Positions 6,261 to 13,478 of a stretch of DNA of 17,277 bases are shown in pieces. The notes under the pieces are model-generated. The model was not told where the DNA came from, ran no database searches, and worked only from the letters and a program-made list of their open reading frames with translations. The translations under genes were made by a program, and so were the position numbers. Position 1 is the stretch's first letter. The number at the start of each line of letters is the position of its first letter. Source of the stretch: Methanomicrobiales archaeon (GTDB taxonomy: Archaea; Halobacteriota; Methanomicrobia; Methanomicrobiales; JACTUA01); assembly GCA_028678715.1 (NCBI GenBank), contig JAJRCY010000002.1, positions 1 to 17,277 on the forward strand, given 5' to 3'.

Positions 6261-7193
6261 ATGGAGCACCACACGGTGGCCATCACCATCAGGAACTTCG
6301 ACCTCCATGGTCCTGCCATGTCTGACCTCCTCGCCGACTGCCGGATCGTCTATACCAATACCACCGGACAGCGGCTCTCCGAGGAGCAGCTCGCCGGTGC
6401 CCTCCGTGGTGCCGAGATTGCCATTGCAGGAACCGAGCCCTTCACCGGAAGGGTCATCGACGCCGCCGACCGCCTGCACATCATATCGCGGGTCGGGACA
6501 GGAACTGACTCCATTGATCTCATGGCTGCCGGGCGAAAGGGGATCCGGGTCTTCACCACACCCGATGCCCCGGTCCAGGCGGTGGCCGAGCACACACTGG
6601 CGCTCCTCCTCGCCGTGCTGAAGCAGATCCCGCAGTACAACGACGCGCTCCGGAAGGGTATCTCCGATGCGAGACCCGTATCCCTCCTTGCCGGGAAACA
6701 TGTCGGGGTCATCGGCCTGGGGCGCATCGGCACCCGGGTGGCGCACATGCTCGAGTCGCTGGGCTGCCATATCGGCTATTATGATCCCTTCGTGGAGGAG
6801 CCTCCCCGGAAATCCTGGCAGAGATCCGATTCTCTCACCGGCCTCGCCTCCGGTTCGGATATCCTGACGCTGCATACCCCTGCCCAGCCGGATCACCGGC
6901 CCCTGCTCGATGCAGCGGTCCTCGGATCCTGCAGAAAGGGGATAATAATCATTAATAGCGCCCGGGGCTCTCTCATAGATGAGGAAGCGATGATCTCTCT
7001 TCTTGATAACGGGACCATCGCGGGGGCTGGCCTGGATGTATTGCCCTCCGAGCCCTATACGGGATCCCTGCTCTCCTATCCCCAGGTCATCGCCACCCCC
7101 CATATCGCTTCCTTTACCCAGGAGACCCGGTCCCTGATGGAACAGGAGGCGGTCGCACAGATTATCACCGCTCTAGAGGGAGAGAAGACATGA
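6261..7193 (+). CDS. D-2-hydroxyacid dehydrogenase (phosphoglycerate dehydrogenase-like, no ACT domain)
   Basis: The protein has 310 residues. The Rossmann motif GLGRIG is at 152-157. The family catalytic residues are visible as Arg235 in NSARGSLID, Glu264 in GLDVLPSEP and His281 in TPHIASF. It interconverts a 2-keto acid and a D-2-hydroxyacid with NAD(P). It is shorter than housekeeping SerA and has no regulatory ACT domain, so a role in sugar-acid or lactyl-type substituent synthesis is more likely than serine biosynthesis (inference). ATG 6261 was chosen over an upstream in-frame ATG at 6192 because the latter overlaps the divergent gene and its promoter, and the encoded upstream residues look non-coding. 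The 3' end overlaps the next gene by ATGA (7190-7193). It is the first gene of the plus-strand operon. Confidence 0.9.
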   Translation: MEHHTVAITIRNFDLHGPAMSDLLADCRIVYTNTTGQRLSEEQLAGALRGAEIAIAGTEPFTGRVIDAADRLHIISRVGTGTDSIDLMAAGRKGIRVFTTPDAPVQAVAEHTLALLLAVLKQIPQYNDALRKGISDARPVSLLAGKHVGVIGLGRIGTRVAHMLESLGCHIGYYDPFVEEPPRKSWQRSDSLTGLASGSDILTLHTPAQPDHRPLLDAAVLGSCRKGIIIINSARGSLIDEEAMISLLDNGTIAGAGLDVLPSEPYTGSLLSYPQVIATPHIASFTQETRSLMEQEAVAQIITALEGEKT

Positions 7194-8098
7194 AAGCACT
7201 GGTCACTGGCGGATCAGGATTCCTCGGCCACCATCTCATCCATGAGCTCGGAAAGGAAGGGATCCGGACAGTAGCATATGACCTGCAGTCCCAGCGGACT
7301 GGGGCCCCAGGAAAATTGCCCGGGAAATTGACCTGGGTAACCGGGGATATCCTTGACCTTGAGAGGTTGAAAGGGGCAATGGAGGGGTGTGATCTGGTCT
7401 TTCACACGGCAGCCATTGCGGATATCGATGTGGCAAAGAAGATCCCCGTCGAGACCATGAGAGTCAATGTGGTCGGCACGGCCACCTGCCTGGAGGCAGC
7501 CCGACTCTCCGGGGTGCAGCGTTTCCTTTTTGCGAGTTCCGTCTATACCTCCGGCAACCGGGGGTCATTCTACCGGATCTCGAAACAGACCGGGGAATCC
7601 CTCTGCCGGTCCTATCTCCAGGAGTACGGGCTTGAGTACACCATCCTGAAATACGGGAGCCTCTATGGCCGGGAATCCAACCACTGGAATTTCATCAACA
7701 AGGTCTGCAGGGACCTGGTCAGCAGGGGCGAATTTGACTACATCGGGTCTCCGGATGCGGTGCGCGAGTACATTCACATCAGCGATGCCGCGAGGGAGAC
7801 CGTGAGAATCGCCAGGAACCCCGAATTCGCCAACCGATCCGTCCTCATCACCGGCCACCAGAGGATGAAGATGAGGGAGTTCTTTGATATGGTCCAGGAG
7901 GTCATGGGAGGGAAGGTCACCATCAATTATGCACCCCTGGAGCGCCAGCAGCACTATGTCACCACCCCGTACTCGTTCGACATGGAGATCCCGGTCCGGG
8001 TGAACCTCTCGCAGTACGTGGATATCAGCGAGGGGATCCTGGATTGCCTCCGTGAGGCCCAGCGGGAAGTGCATGGGACTGATGAGGAGCACCGCTGA
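7190..8098 (+). CDS. NAD-dependent epimerase/dehydratase (extended SDR)
   Basis: The protein has 302 residues with TGGSGFLG at 6-13 for NAD binding, an acidic Asp31 at the end of the second strand, TAAIADID (73-80), SSVY (116-119) and the catalytic YRISK (Tyr128, Lys132). Extended SDRs of this type epimerise or dehydrate nucleotide sugars. The sequence does not allow me to choose a substrate. The C-terminal third (from about 225) is divergent from GalE, with a run rich in Gln and Tyr around 251-261. It starts inside the stop codon of the hydroxyacid dehydrogenase, so the pair is probably translationally coupled and may work on the same intermediate. Sixty-three non-coding bases separate it from the methyltransferase gene. 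Confidence 0.88.
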   Translation: MKALVTGGSGFLGHHLIHELGKEGIRTVAYDLQSQRTGAPGKLPGKLTWVTGDILDLERLKGAMEGCDLVFHTAAIADIDVAKKIPVETMRVNVVGTATCLEAARLSGVQRFLFASSVYTSGNRGSFYRISKQTGESLCRSYLQEYGLEYTILKYGSLYGRESNHWNFINKVCRDLVSRGEFDYIGSPDAVREYIHISDAARETVRIARNPEFANRSVLITGHQRMKMREFFDMVQEVMGGKVTINYAPLERQQHYVTTPYSFDMEIPVRVNLSQYVDISEGILDCLREAQREVHGTDEEHR

Positions 8099-8161
8099 GG
8101 ACCGACGGATGGATCTGCCGATGTCTGCCCGGCAGCCGGTGGGACGGGAGCGGGGGGCCGC

Positions 8162-9028
8162 ATGAGATGCTACCTCTGCGGATCCCCTGAGCAGGAGCTG
8201 GTTTCAGAACGGCTGAGATACGAAAGCCCACGGAAGGTATACCGGTGCGCGCGCTGCGGTCTCGTCTATCTCCACCCGGGCATGACTCCCGAGGAGGAGC
8301 GGCGGTTCTATGAACAGGAATACGGCGAGATCTACTCCTCCGAGAAGGGCACGACCCCGGAACAGCTGTTCCAGTCGCGGCTCCCGGACGCGAGGATGTA
8401 CCGTTCCTGGGTCGCCGGTACCGTTGGGAGGGAGGATAGCTGCCTGGAGGTCGGATGCGCCTCGGGCTACTTCCTCGTCACCATCCGGGAGGACGTGGGA
8501 TCCGTAGCCGGCGTCGAGACCCACCGCCTCCTCCGGGAGTCCTGCGAGTCCCGGGGCATACCCGTGCACGAGACCCTGCAGGAGATCGGGGAGGGAACAT
8601 TCTCCCGCATCTTCGCCTTCTTTGTGCTGGAGCATCTGGGGGACCCCCTCGCGTTTCTCACCGAGGCAAAGAGGATCCTCGTTCCCGGCGGGAAGATCTT
8701 CATCGTCGTCCCCAATGTGGAGGATGCCCTCCTCTCCCTCTACGACATCCCCGCGTTCCGCTCCTTCTACTTCACGCCCGCCCACCAGTTCTACTACTCC
8801 CGCATGACACTGGGGTCGCTGTTCGAGAAAGCCGGGCTGCCCCAGCATGAAATCCTGCCAAAACAGCGCTACGACCTCTCCAACCACATCCACTGGATGA
8901 CGGCCGGAAAACCGGGGGGCGTCGGCAAGTACAACCATGTCTTCACCCCGGAGCTCCTTGAACGGTATGCAGGTGTCCTCGAGGACCACTTCCTCTGCGA
9001 TACCCTCTGTGCATGGGTAACGGTGTGA
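8162..9028 (+). CDS. SAM-dependent class I methyltransferase with N-terminal zinc ribbon
   Basis: The protein has 288 residues. An N-terminal CYLC (Cys3, Cys6) and CARC (Cys29, Cys32) form a likely zinc ribbon. Motif I is LEVGCASGYF (95-104), followed by GVET (117-120), FFVLEHLGDP (152-161) and RILVPGGKIFIVVP (171-184), the usual post-motifs of Methyltransf_11/23-type folds. Zinc-ribbon methyltransferases of similar layout occur in deoxysugar C-methylation (TylC3/EvaC type), but those are longer with an extra C-terminal domain. An O-, N- or C-methyltransferase acting on the glycan or a nucleotide sugar is all that can be claimed. A G-rich run (8152-8157) lies just before the ATG. It is part of the plus-strand operon and resembles the second zinc-ribbon methyltransferase at 13479. 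Confidence 0.88.
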   Translation: MRCYLCGSPEQELVSERLRYESPRKVYRCARCGLVYLHPGMTPEEERRFYEQEYGEIYSSEKGTTPEQLFQSRLPDARMYRSWVAGTVGREDSCLEVGCASGYFLVTIREDVGSVAGVETHRLLRESCESRGIPVHETLQEIGEGTFSRIFAFFVLEHLGDPLAFLTEAKRILVPGGKIFIVVPNVEDALLSLYDIPAFRSFYFTPAHQFYYSRMTLGSLFEKAGLPQHEILPKQRYDLSNHIHWMTAGKPGGVGKYNHVFTPELLERYAGVLEDHFLCDTLCAWVTV

Positions 9029-9050
9029 GATCGCGATGGAGCGTCACCGC

Positions 9051-10076
9051 ATGACCGGAAAAAAGGCAGCCATCATCGGGTTCGGGGGGATGGGGCAGCG
9101 CCACTTCCAGGCGTACCGGAAGAACGGAATTGATGTGACGGCAATCTGCGAATGGGACGAGAAGAAGGTCCGTCAGGTCCTCCCCCAGTTCCCCGGAGAG
9201 GAAATTTACTCCCGCTACCAGGACCTTCTCCAGGAGAGCGATGTGGATATCGTCTCGGTGGTGACGAACGGCCCGACCCATGCCGAAATCACCCTGGCAG
9301 CAGCCCGGGCCGGCATCGGAAACGTGCTCTGCGAGAAACCCATGGCCACCAGCCTGCGCGAAGCGGCAGAGGTGATCCGGGTCTGCGAAGAGACCGGAAC
9401 CAGGCTGGCCGTCAACCACATCCGCCGCTGGTCCTCGAATTACCACCGGCTCAGGGACCTCCTCCGCTCCGGTATCATCGGCGAACCCCGCCACTTCTAT
9501 TTCAGCTGCGGCTCCACCGGCCTCGGGAACTTTGCCATCCATTTCTTTGACACGGTCCGCTTCCTGAGCGGGAGCGAACCTTCACAGGCCGTCGGATTCC
9601 TGGACCGGACCGGCACCCCCAATCCCCGGGGCCGGCAGTTCGTGGACCCGGGGGGTTACGGCATTATCACCCTCGAAAACGGCGCCCGGTTCTTCGTCGA
9701 TACGATGGAGGATACCGGGGTCCAGTATACCTTCCAGGTGGTGGGGACCTTCGGGCGCATTGCCATCGATGAACTGAATGATGAGTGGAGAATCCGGGCG
9801 AGGGATGCATCAGCCCGCGCTCTCCCCCTCACCCGGTACGGGACAGGGATGGGGGAGATCCCCTTTGCCAGCGACGCCCGCTTTGACATCGTTGATCTCA
9901 CGGCAAACGCCCAGCGGGAGCTGGTGGCAGGGAAGGCCATCAGCTCCACCGGGCGGGAAGGCTATCGTTCCCTGGAGATGGTCATCGCCCTCCATGCCTC
10001 GGATGCCCGCGGAAATGTTCCGGTGAAATTCCCCCTGGCGGGGGAAGACCTGGCACGCGTGGTGCCGATCGGGTAG
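9051..10076 (+). CDS. Gfo/Idh/MocA family NAD(P)-dependent oxidoreductase
   Basis: The protein has 341 residues. GFGGMG (10-15) is the dinucleotide-binding loop, and CEKP (94-97) supplies the family's conserved Lys. The block from IHFFD (163-167) to FLSG (171-174) contains the His and Asp expected at the active site. These enzymes oxidise or reduce a hydroxyl or keto group on sugars or nucleotide sugars (C3 oxidation of UDP-GlcNAcA by WbpB is a known case). I chose ATG 9051 because GGAG lies nine bases upstream; ATG 9036 in frame would add five residues. It is followed eight bases later by the next epimerase gene. In Campylobacter the ptm cluster also carries oxidoreductases working with PtmA, so a similar job is possible but unproven. 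Confidence 0.9.
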   Translation: MTGKKAAIIGFGGMGQRHFQAYRKNGIDVTAICEWDEKKVRQVLPQFPGEEIYSRYQDLLQESDVDIVSVVTNGPTHAEITLAAARAGIGNVLCEKPMATSLREAAEVIRVCEETGTRLAVNHIRRWSSNYHRLRDLLRSGIIGEPRHFYFSCGSTGLGNFAIHFFDTVRFLSGSEPSQAVGFLDRTGTPNPRGRQFVDPGGYGIITLENGARFFVDTMEDTGVQYTFQVVGTFGRIAIDELNDEWRIRARDASARALPLTRYGTGMGEIPFASDARFDIVDLTANAQRELVAGKAISSTGREGYRSLEMVIALHASDARGNVPVKFPLAGEDLARVVPIG

Positions 10077-10084
10077 GTGATGCC

Positions 10085-11020
10085 ATGGCAGAGCGCATCC
10101 TCATCACCGGCGGTGCAGGGTTCATCGGATCCCACCTGGCCCACCGGTGCCTGACGCTCGGCCACGAGGTGGTCGTCGTCGATAACCTTTCCACGGGGGC
10201 CTCTGAAAATCTCCCGGCGGGTGCGGAGTTTGTCGAGTTGGATATCTCCCGGGAGGAGGATTACCGGAAGATACACCCCTTTGACTTCGATGCCGTCTTC
10301 CATCTCGCTGCCCAGTCCTCGGGGGAGATCTCCAGTGAGAACCCTGCCCTCGACCTGACGGTCAACACCCTCGGCACGCTCCTCCTCCTGCGCAGATGCC
10401 AGAAGGCGGGCGTGAAGAGATTTCTCTATTCCAGCTCCATGGCCGTGTATGGCAACCCGGAGCGGCAGCACGTCGACGAGACAGATGAATGCAGGCCTCT
10501 CTCCTTTTACGGGATCTCCAAGCTGGCAGCCGAGCACTATATCCTCCATTACATTCCCGATGGCCTGGAGCCCACCATCTTCCGGCTGTTCAGCGTGTAC
10601 GGGCCCGGCCAGAACCTGGCAAACCTGAAGCAGGGGATGGTGAGTATCTACATGGCCTATCTCATGAAGGGGGAGCCCGTCAGGGTGAAGGGGAGCGGGG
10701 ACAGGTTCAGGGATTTTATCTATATCGACGATGTGCTGGATGCGTGGATGGGAGCACTGGATACGCCTGCCACCCGGGGGCGGATCTACAATCTGGGGAC
10801 AGGGAAAAGGACCACGGTCTCCCAGCTTCTGGAAGAGGAGATCCGGGCATTCGGCCATGACCCTGCCACCTATCCGGTGATCCGGGAAGGGCCCACACCC
10901 TCTGACCAGTTCGGGCTCTCTGCCGACATATCCCGTATCACGGCAGAGACCGGGTGGCACCCGCAGGTGGACCTGAAGGAAGGACTGAGGAGAATGGTTA
11001 CATGGGCTGCCGGCAGATGA
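10085..11020 (+). CDS. NAD-dependent nucleotide-sugar epimerase/dehydratase (GalE-like extended SDR)
   Basis: The protein has 311 residues. TGGAGFIG is at 8-15, VVDNLSTG at 31-38, HLAAQSS at 73-79, SSSMAVYG at 116-123 and the catalytic YGISK at 142-146. The motif FRLFSVYGPGQ (166-176) and the FIYIDDV block (211-217) are typical of UDP-sugar 4-epimerases and related 4,6-dehydratases. With both Tyr142 and Lys146 present and no Glu/Asp pair adjacent to the catalytic serine visible, an epimerase is slightly favoured. The substrate is unknown. The start is supported by AGGTGAT immediately before the ATG. It lies eight bases after the Gfo/Idh/MocA gene and 26 bases before the cytidylyltransferase gene, clearly in the same operon. 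Confidence 0.9.
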   Translation: MAERILITGGAGFIGSHLAHRCLTLGHEVVVVDNLSTGASENLPAGAEFVELDISREEDYRKIHPFDFDAVFHLAAQSSGEISSENPALDLTVNTLGTLLLLRRCQKAGVKRFLYSSSMAVYGNPERQHVDETDECRPLSFYGISKLAAEHYILHYIPDGLEPTIFRLFSVYGPGQNLANLKQGMVSIYMAYLMKGEPVRVKGSGDRFRDFIYIDDVLDAWMGALDTPATRGRIYNLGTGKRTTVSQLLEEEIRAFGHDPATYPVIREGPTPSDQFGLSADISRITAETGWHPQVDLKEGLRRMVTWAAGR

Positions 11021-11046
11021 TCTCTGGAAAGGATGGGTGATCCTCC

Positions 11047-11781
11047 ATGATACCAGCACTCCTCATTGGCAGGGAAGGGAGCGTCGGATTCCCGGGAAAG
11101 AACCTCCATCCGGTGCTGGGAAGGCCCCTCGTGGCCTATCCCCTGCTGGCTGCCCGGGGTTCAAAGGCCGTCGACCGGGTCTTCATCTCCACGGACTCGC
11201 CCCGGATCAAGCAGATTGGCAGGGAGATGGGGGCAGAGATCATCGACCGGCCACCGGAGCTCTGCACCGCATCTGCCCTCGGGGAGGACGTCTTTGTCCA
11301 CGGGTACCGCACGATCCGCGAGCGCACGGGCACTCCCATCGAAATGGTGGTGCTCCTCTTTGCCAATGCCCCCACCGTCACCTCACCCACCATCGATGAA
11401 GGAATCGAGGTGCTCAGGAACAATCCCGGTTACGATTCGGCGGTGACCGTGTCCCGGTACAACATGTGGAGCCCGCTGCGCGCGCGCAGGATCGGGGATG
11501 ACGGGCTCCTCCATCCCTTTGTGCCGTTCGAGACTTTCGGCGATCCGGCCACGCTCTCCTGCGACCGCGATTCGCAGGGGGATGTCTGGTTCGCTGACAT
11601 GGGCCTCTCCATCGTCCGGCCGCGGTGCCTGGATCAGCTCGAGAAGGGACTCCTCCCGCAGAAATGGATGGGTCAGAAGATCTACCCGCTTACCCAGTGG
11701 GGCGGTCTGGATGTGGACTATGAGTGGCAGATTCCGCAGGCCGAGTACTGGCTGAGGAAGCACGGATTCAGGGAAGTGTAG
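11047..11781 (+). CDS. NeuA-like cytidylyltransferase (CMP-nonulosonate/acidic sugar synthetase)
   Basis: The protein has 244 residues. An N-terminal GREGSVGFPGKNL (8-20) matches the position of the CTP-binding ARGGSK..KN signature of CMP-sialate and CMP-Kdo synthetases. Then come VFISTDS (45-51), the FANAPTV block (105-111) in place of the usual LQPTSPL, and GGLDVDYEWQ (219-228) with the metal-binding Asp pair. It would couple CTP to a 2-keto sugar acid, giving CMP-sugar and pyrophosphate. GGGTGA, six bases before the ATG, serves as ribosome site. The product of the NeuB encoded at the left of the window is the obvious substrate, and the following SDR repeats the ptmB-ptmA order of Campylobacter. 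The signature motif is atypical, so another acidic sugar remains possible. Confidence 0.85.
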   Translation: MIPALLIGREGSVGFPGKNLHPVLGRPLVAYPLLAARGSKAVDRVFISTDSPRIKQIGREMGAEIIDRPPELCTASALGEDVFVHGYRTIRERTGTPIEMVVLLFANAPTVTSPTIDEGIEVLRNNPGYDSAVTVSRYNMWSPLRARRIGDDGLLHPFVPFETFGDPATLSCDRDSQGDVWFADMGLSIVRPRCLDQLEKGLLPQKWMGQKIYPLTQWGGLDVDYEWQIPQAEYWLRKHGFREV

Positions 11782-11786
11782 CGATC

Positions 11787-12536
11787 ATGTTTGGCAATCT
11801 CAGGGGAAAGAAGGTCCTGGTCACCGGAGCCAGCTCGGGTATCGGTGCCTGCACTGCCCGGCTCTTTGCCCGCGAGGGAGCTCTCGTCGGCATCCACCAT
11901 CACACCGGAGAGACGGGGGCCCGGACGGTCCTGAAGGAGATCCAGGAACGGGGCGGCGAAGGTCTGCTGCTGAAAGCGGACCTCCTGGATCCCCCCCAGC
12001 GGGAGGGACTCGTGGGCCGGTTCATTGACCGGACAGGCGGCATCGACATCCTCATCAACAATGCCGGGGGCCCCCTGGGCCGGGAGCACTTCCTGGACCT
12101 TCCGGTTTCTTCCTGGGAAGGGACGCTCAGCCTGAACCTCACCGCTCCCTTCATCCTTGCCCGGGAGGCGTTCCGGTGGATGAAGGACCATGGAGGCGGG
12201 AGGATCGTGAACATCAGCTCCATCGCAGCCCTGTACGGAGGATCCGTCACATCCCTGCCCTATGGTGCCGCAAAGTCCGGACTGGAAGCGGTGACTAGAT
12301 CCCTTGCCAGGGCCGGGGCACCCCACAATATCCTGGTGAACACGATCCAGCCCGGGGTCATCGACACCCCGGCCCACCGGAAGATGGGGAGAAGATCCCT
12401 TGAGGAACGTGCGAGGACCATTCCGCTCGGGCATCCGGGCACACCCCGGGACGTGGCGGGGCTCTGCCTCTTCCTGGCTTCGGATGGCGGCGACTACATC
12501 ACCGGGCAGACGTTCCGGGTGACCGGCGGAGAGTGA
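11787..12536 (+). CDS. Classical short-chain dehydrogenase/reductase (FabG/PtmA-like)
   Basis: The protein has 249 residues with TGASSGIG (13-20), NNAGG (91-95), NISSIAALYG (142-151), the catalytic YGAAK (Tyr159, Lys163) and a PG motif (189-190) following the sixth strand. This is a complete classical SDR using NAD(P). I chose ATG 11787 because it sits five bases after the cytidylyltransferase stop and directly before the Rossmann fold; a longer reading from 11724 would be translation of the upstream gene in another frame. Its position after a CMP-sugar synthetase matches ptmA after ptmB in the Campylobacter legionaminate cluster. PtmA there is thought to act early, on the glucosamine supply. 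Whether this protein does the same is unknown. It is the last gene of the GC-rich operon before the T-rich gap. Confidence 0.9.
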   Translation: MFGNLRGKKVLVTGASSGIGACTARLFAREGALVGIHHHTGETGARTVLKEIQERGGEGLLLKADLLDPPQREGLVGRFIDRTGGIDILINNAGGPLGREHFLDLPVSSWEGTLSLNLTAPFILAREAFRWMKDHGGGRIVNISSIAALYGGSVTSLPYGAAKSGLEAVTRSLARAGAPHNILVNTIQPGVIDTPAHRKMGRRSLEERARTIPLGHPGTPRDVAGLCLFLASDGGDYITGQTFRVTGGE

Positions 12537-12539
12537 TCC

Positions 12540-12546
12540 TTTAAAT
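12540..12546 (+). promoter_or_regulatory. TATA-like box before the AT-rich methyltransferase gene
   Basis: TTTAAAT lies four bases after the SDR stop codon and about 32 bases before the TTG start at 12578. An archaeal start site about 25 bases downstream would leave a short leader overlapping the GGAGG at 12567-12571. The AT-rich setting begins exactly here, so composition alone could explain it. Confidence 0.35.
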
Positions 12547-12556
12547 CAGAGAGAAA

Positions 12557-12566
12557 TTATTTTTTT
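12557..12566 (+). terminator. T-tract, candidate archaeal terminator of the upstream operon
   Basis: TTATTTTTTT occurs 20 bases after the SDR stop. Archaeal termination often needs only a U-rich tract without a hairpin, so partial termination of the 6261-12536 operon here is plausible. It lies directly upstream of the ribosome binding site of the next gene. Confidence 0.35.
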
Positions 12567-12577
12567 GGAGGCGTACG

Positions 12578-13402
12578 TTGATCCGCGAAATAATAAAAAG
12601 ATTTTCGGAATTTGTCGAATTTGATACGCATTCCTTTTTATTCCGCATATTCGAGCGCAATGCAAGACGGATTTACAATAAAAACTATGAATTATTAGAT
12701 CCTTACCTGAAAGAATTACTAGATGGGGAAGACGAACGATTTCACTATGGAGACATTGAACTCATTGACAAGGCTTCGCAATATGTTACCAAGACCTTTA
12801 CCATCGCAAGAATCCTCTTTATTCAAAAAGTCATTCCCCGCTGGAGGGAAAAAACGATGGCCGATCTGGGGGATTCCAATGGCATTTTTCTCAAAGCCCT
12901 TGCTAAAACAGGGATCAGTCTCAATATCAGTGAAACAGCGGTAAAATCAATATATAATAAAAATATTGACGTAATTCGAGCAGATGTTGAGTGCCTACCC
13001 TTTAGGGCAGACAGTGTGGATGTGGTTCTTCTCTTTGAGACGTTCGAGCATGTTCCGAATCCCATCCTCCTCATGCATGAAATTGGGAGAATATGCAGGG
13101 ATTCGTTGATATTATCGATCCCTAGCGTCTCAAAAACCTCGATTTATCCTTCTCTTTATGACTCGGAGCGTCCATTACACCAGCACCATATTTTCGAGAT
13201 GAATCATATTGACTTTACAAAAATTATCTCGCACACACCCTTCAGGATTGCGTCTGACGAAATTATTACCGTACTGGACGGGAAAGGAACCTTTTTCGAA
13301 CGAATTATTTTCCTTCTCTGGCATTATTTCATGGAACGGGAAAAATTCTGTAGTTGCTTCAGGCAATTTCGCATTTACCATTTGAAGAAGGATCGGTCAT
13401 GA
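12578..13402 (+). CDS. SAM-dependent methyltransferase-like protein, AT-rich and probably horizontally acquired
   Basis: The 274-residue protein starts at a TTG, with GGAGG (12567-12571) six bases upstream. ADLGDSNGIFL (95-105) is motif I, ADVECLPF (135-142) and VDVVLLFETFEHVPNP (147-162) are the Methyltransf_11 motif II/III region, and SLILSIPS (176-183) is the next strand. The usual second strand with its ribose-binding acid is weakly defined, reduced to ISLNISE (113-119). Base use is unlike the neighbours: 22 of 60 bases are G or C at 12601-12660, against 40 of 60 at 12301-12360. The gene uses many AAA, ATT and ATA codons. This points to recent transfer. A sugar or glycan methyltransferase is the best guess, and the substrate is unknown. 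Confidence 0.8.
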   Translation: MIREIIKRFSEFVEFDTHSFLFRIFERNARRIYNKNYELLDPYLKELLDGEDERFHYGDIELIDKASQYVTKTFTIARILFIQKVIPRWREKTMADLGDSNGIFLKALAKTGISLNISETAVKSIYNKNIDVIRADVECLPFRADSVDVVLLFETFEHVPNPILLMHEIGRICRDSLILSIPSVSKTSIYPSLYDSERPLHQHHIFEMNHIDFTKIISHTPFRIASDEIITVLDGKGTFFERIIFLLWHYFMEREKFCSCFRQFRIYHLKKDRS

Positions 13403-13478
13403 ACCTACGAGATACCACTTGCTTTGTGAACACAATCCTTTTGAAATTCCCATTCATGAAGATAGGGGAGATAGAAAT

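Noticed and set aside
6216..7103. Minus-strand open frame of 295 codons opposite the hydroxyacid dehydrogenase
   Set aside because: The plus strand encodes a full catalytic triad; the reverse frame has no recognisable features.
8099..8161. Sixty-three-base gap in the plus-strand operon examined for a small gene or terminator
   Set aside because: Only short imperfect GC stems and a G-rich ribosome-site region are visible; there is no U-tract and no coding potential.
9962..11059. Minus-strand open frame of 365 codons opposite the GalE-like gene
   Set aside because: Its translation is low-complexity, rich in Pro, Gly and His, and wholly covered by a convincing SDR gene and parts of its neighbours.
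13403..13478. Possible N-terminal extension of the methyltransferase from TTG 13419, or a gene remnant
   Set aside because: The AT-rich residues do not resemble the family, and ATG 13479 has a strong ribosome site. I see no recognisable remnant; a weak TATA-like CCTTTTGAAATT (13438-13449) is all it shows.
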